Source: Planctomycetota bacterium
GTDB taxonomy: Bacteria; Planctomycetota; PUPC01; DSUN01
Assembly: GCA_016872875.1 (NCBI GenBank)
Contig: VGYW01000063.1
Span: forward strand, 1-27,446
DNA: 27,446 nt
Reading direction: 5' to 3'
Shown: in pieces, positions 26,325 through 27,446 of the stretch
Layout: the number at the start of each line of letters is the position of its first letter
Numbering within the stretch: the first letter of the stretch is position 1
Notes under the pieces: generated by a model
Database searches by the model: none
What the model was told of the DNA's origin: nothing
Seen by the model: the letters and a program-made list of their open reading frames with translations, nothing else
Made by a program: the position numbers and the translations under genes

Positions 26325-27446
26325 TCACTTGGCGGCTGGCAAGGCGTGCGTGCGGCGGGCGGGGTCGAGGAGCGGCTGAAAGAGGGCGCCGATGTCGTTG
26401 TGTCGAAGGAGCACGTCGCGGGGCGCGTCGTCCACCCGAATCCCGTAGTCGAAGCCGCTGATCCTGTTGTTCTCGATGCAGGTGAGGCCCACGGGGCCTT
26501 CGATGTAGACGGCCGATGTGCCCGCCAGGCGCGGGTCGTCGTTCTGCGGACGGCCGTTGCTCCCCGCCAGGACGCAGCGGGAGACCCGCGTGCCCAGTTG
26601 CTTCACGCCCGCGATGTCGCGCTGCGAATCGGCGCCGTAGGGCTGAGCCGTCAGGTATAGCCCCGCAGTGTCCTCCCACGTGCAGCGGATGAACTGGTTG
26701 AAGTAGTCGGGCTTCAGATAGTAGTCCCACTCGCTGGTGTTCTTGTGCTTGCCCGGGTCGCGGCCGCTGGGCTTCGCGACGTTGCGGAAAGTGCTCCAGA
26801 GGTACGGGCTGCCCGTGTTGCGCGCCCACTGGCTGTCCACGATGCAGCCGACGGCCCCCGCGTAGAAGAAGCCGGGCGGGCAGCCGTTGCAGTTCTCCGC
26901 CCTGTTGCCGACGAGTGTCTCCTCAAACGAGCCGGCCATGATGATGCACGCGCTCGACCCGTCGGGCACGATCCGCCACGGCTCCGCGAGCCGCACCGTG
27001 TCCGCCGTGCTCGACACGATGAGGCGATACTGTCCCACGCCCCGCCCCTCCGTGATGGCCACCGTGTGGTCCGCAAGGCCCTGCTCCTTGTCCCACGTCA
27101 CCTTGAAGCTCGCTCCGGGCACGGTCACGCTGTCGCGCGTGAAGCGCGCCTCGCCTGGCTTCGCATACCACCGCATGCCGCACTCTTCGAGCAGATATGC
27201 CTCGCCGTCGCACGTCAGCGTGCGCTCCACGGTGTTGTTGATCTGGTAGTTGTGGACGCGCCCGTGGATGTGTGCGCCGGGCGTGGAGCCGCGCGGGGCG
27301 ACGATGTGGTTGTTCTCGAAGATCGAGTGCTTCGTCCCCCAGCCAAGGCCGGGGCCTCCCCCGCCGCCAGTCAGGAAGTGCCAGGCCTCAACCCTGTTGT
27401 ACGCGATCCGGCTGCGCTCGGTCCTGGGCAGGAAGCAGTGGGAGAT
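26325..27446 (-). CDS. Right-handed parallel beta-helix protein (5' end off the window)
   Basis: The frame is open from the stop at 26325 to the right edge, giving at least 373 residues without a start. Coils typical of right-handed beta-helix (pectate-lyase/NosD-type) proteins recur: RIAYNRVEAWHFL, HSIFENNHIVAP, VHNYQINNTVERT, TCIENNRISGFDYGIRV and VLLRHNDIGALF. A beta-rich segment in the middle (SFKVTWDKEQGLADHTVAI) may be an inserted sandwich. Such proteins are usually exported and bind or cleave polysaccharides, but no catalytic residues can be assigned from this part. It is on the same strand as the downstream series but separated from it by 739 palindrome-rich bases. Confidence 0.88.
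   Translation of the reverse strand: MSHCFLPRTERSRIAYNRVEAWHFLTGGGGGPGLGWGTKHSIFENNHIVAPRGSTPGAHIHGRVHNYQINNTVERTLTCDGEAYLLEECGMRWYAKPGEARFTRDSVTVPGASFKVTWDKEQGLADHTVAITEGRGVGQYRLIVSSTADTVRLAEPWRIVPDGSSACIIMAGSFEETLVGNRAENCNGCPPGFFYAGAVGCIVDSQWARNTGSPYLWSTFRNVAKPSGRDPGKHKNTSEWDYYLKPDYFNQFIRCTWEDTAGLYLTAQPYGADSQRDIAGVKQLGTRVSRCVLAGSNGRPQNDDPRLAGTSAVYIEGPVGLTCIENNRISGFDYGIRVDDAPRDVLLRHNDIGALFQPLLDPARRTHALPAAK

Overview
This is a GC-rich (roughly two-thirds G+C) bacterial window in which every convincing gene lies on the minus strand, so transcription runs from right to left. The mix of genes suggests a Planctomycetota-like organism, or a neighbouring PVC-type lineage, most likely from a metagenome: a very large PQQ-type beta-propeller protein, a squalene-cyclase-type toroid protein, a MoxR/DUF58/BatA/vWA set, a DUF4175-like membrane protein, an NPCBM module, HtrA-like proteins and a right-handed beta-helix protein. 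This is inferred from gene content only; there is no rRNA or other taxonomic marker here.

Layout in transcription order. At the right edge is the 3' part of a parallel beta-helix protein (26325-27446, start off the window). Next is a 739-base gene-free stretch full of palindromes (25586-26324), with a weak candidate promoter at 25631-25659. From there to position 168 runs an uninterrupted same-strand series of thirteen genes: two-propeller protein, toroid protein (ATGA overlap), MoxR ATPase, DUF58 protein, BatA-like protein, vWA/glutamine-amidotransferase-like membrane protein, DUF4175-like protein, a secreted coiled-coil protein with Gly-Gly-Ser-Gln repeats, an alpha/beta-hydrolase-like protein with a TPR-like tail, an NPCBM protein, an HtrA-type protease, and two HtrA-like proteins that have lost the catalytic triad. 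The last three are joined by GTGA stop/start overlaps. A possible further gene start runs off the left edge.

Working hypothesis: a cytoplasmic MoxR AAA+ ATPase acts on membrane-anchored vWA-domain proteins, and the secreted partners (propeller, toroid, coiled-coil, carbohydrate-binding-like and HtrA/pseudo-HtrA proteins) act outside the cytoplasmic membrane, perhaps in envelope assembly or quality control. Three of the enzyme-like folds have lost their catalytic residues, which suggests scaffold or sensor roles.

The most unusual feature is non-genic. Nearly every gap between genes, and the 5' end of several genes, holds a short element made of tandem 7-, 8- or 9-base units. Many of these are arranged as two inverted arms around a loop. 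Several sit in frame inside coding sequence, and four interrupt or replace the signal-peptide region of a secreted protein. Other REP-like palindrome families lie in genes and in the right-hand intergenic region. This density of different inverted repeat families in one 27-kb window is the observation most worth following up.
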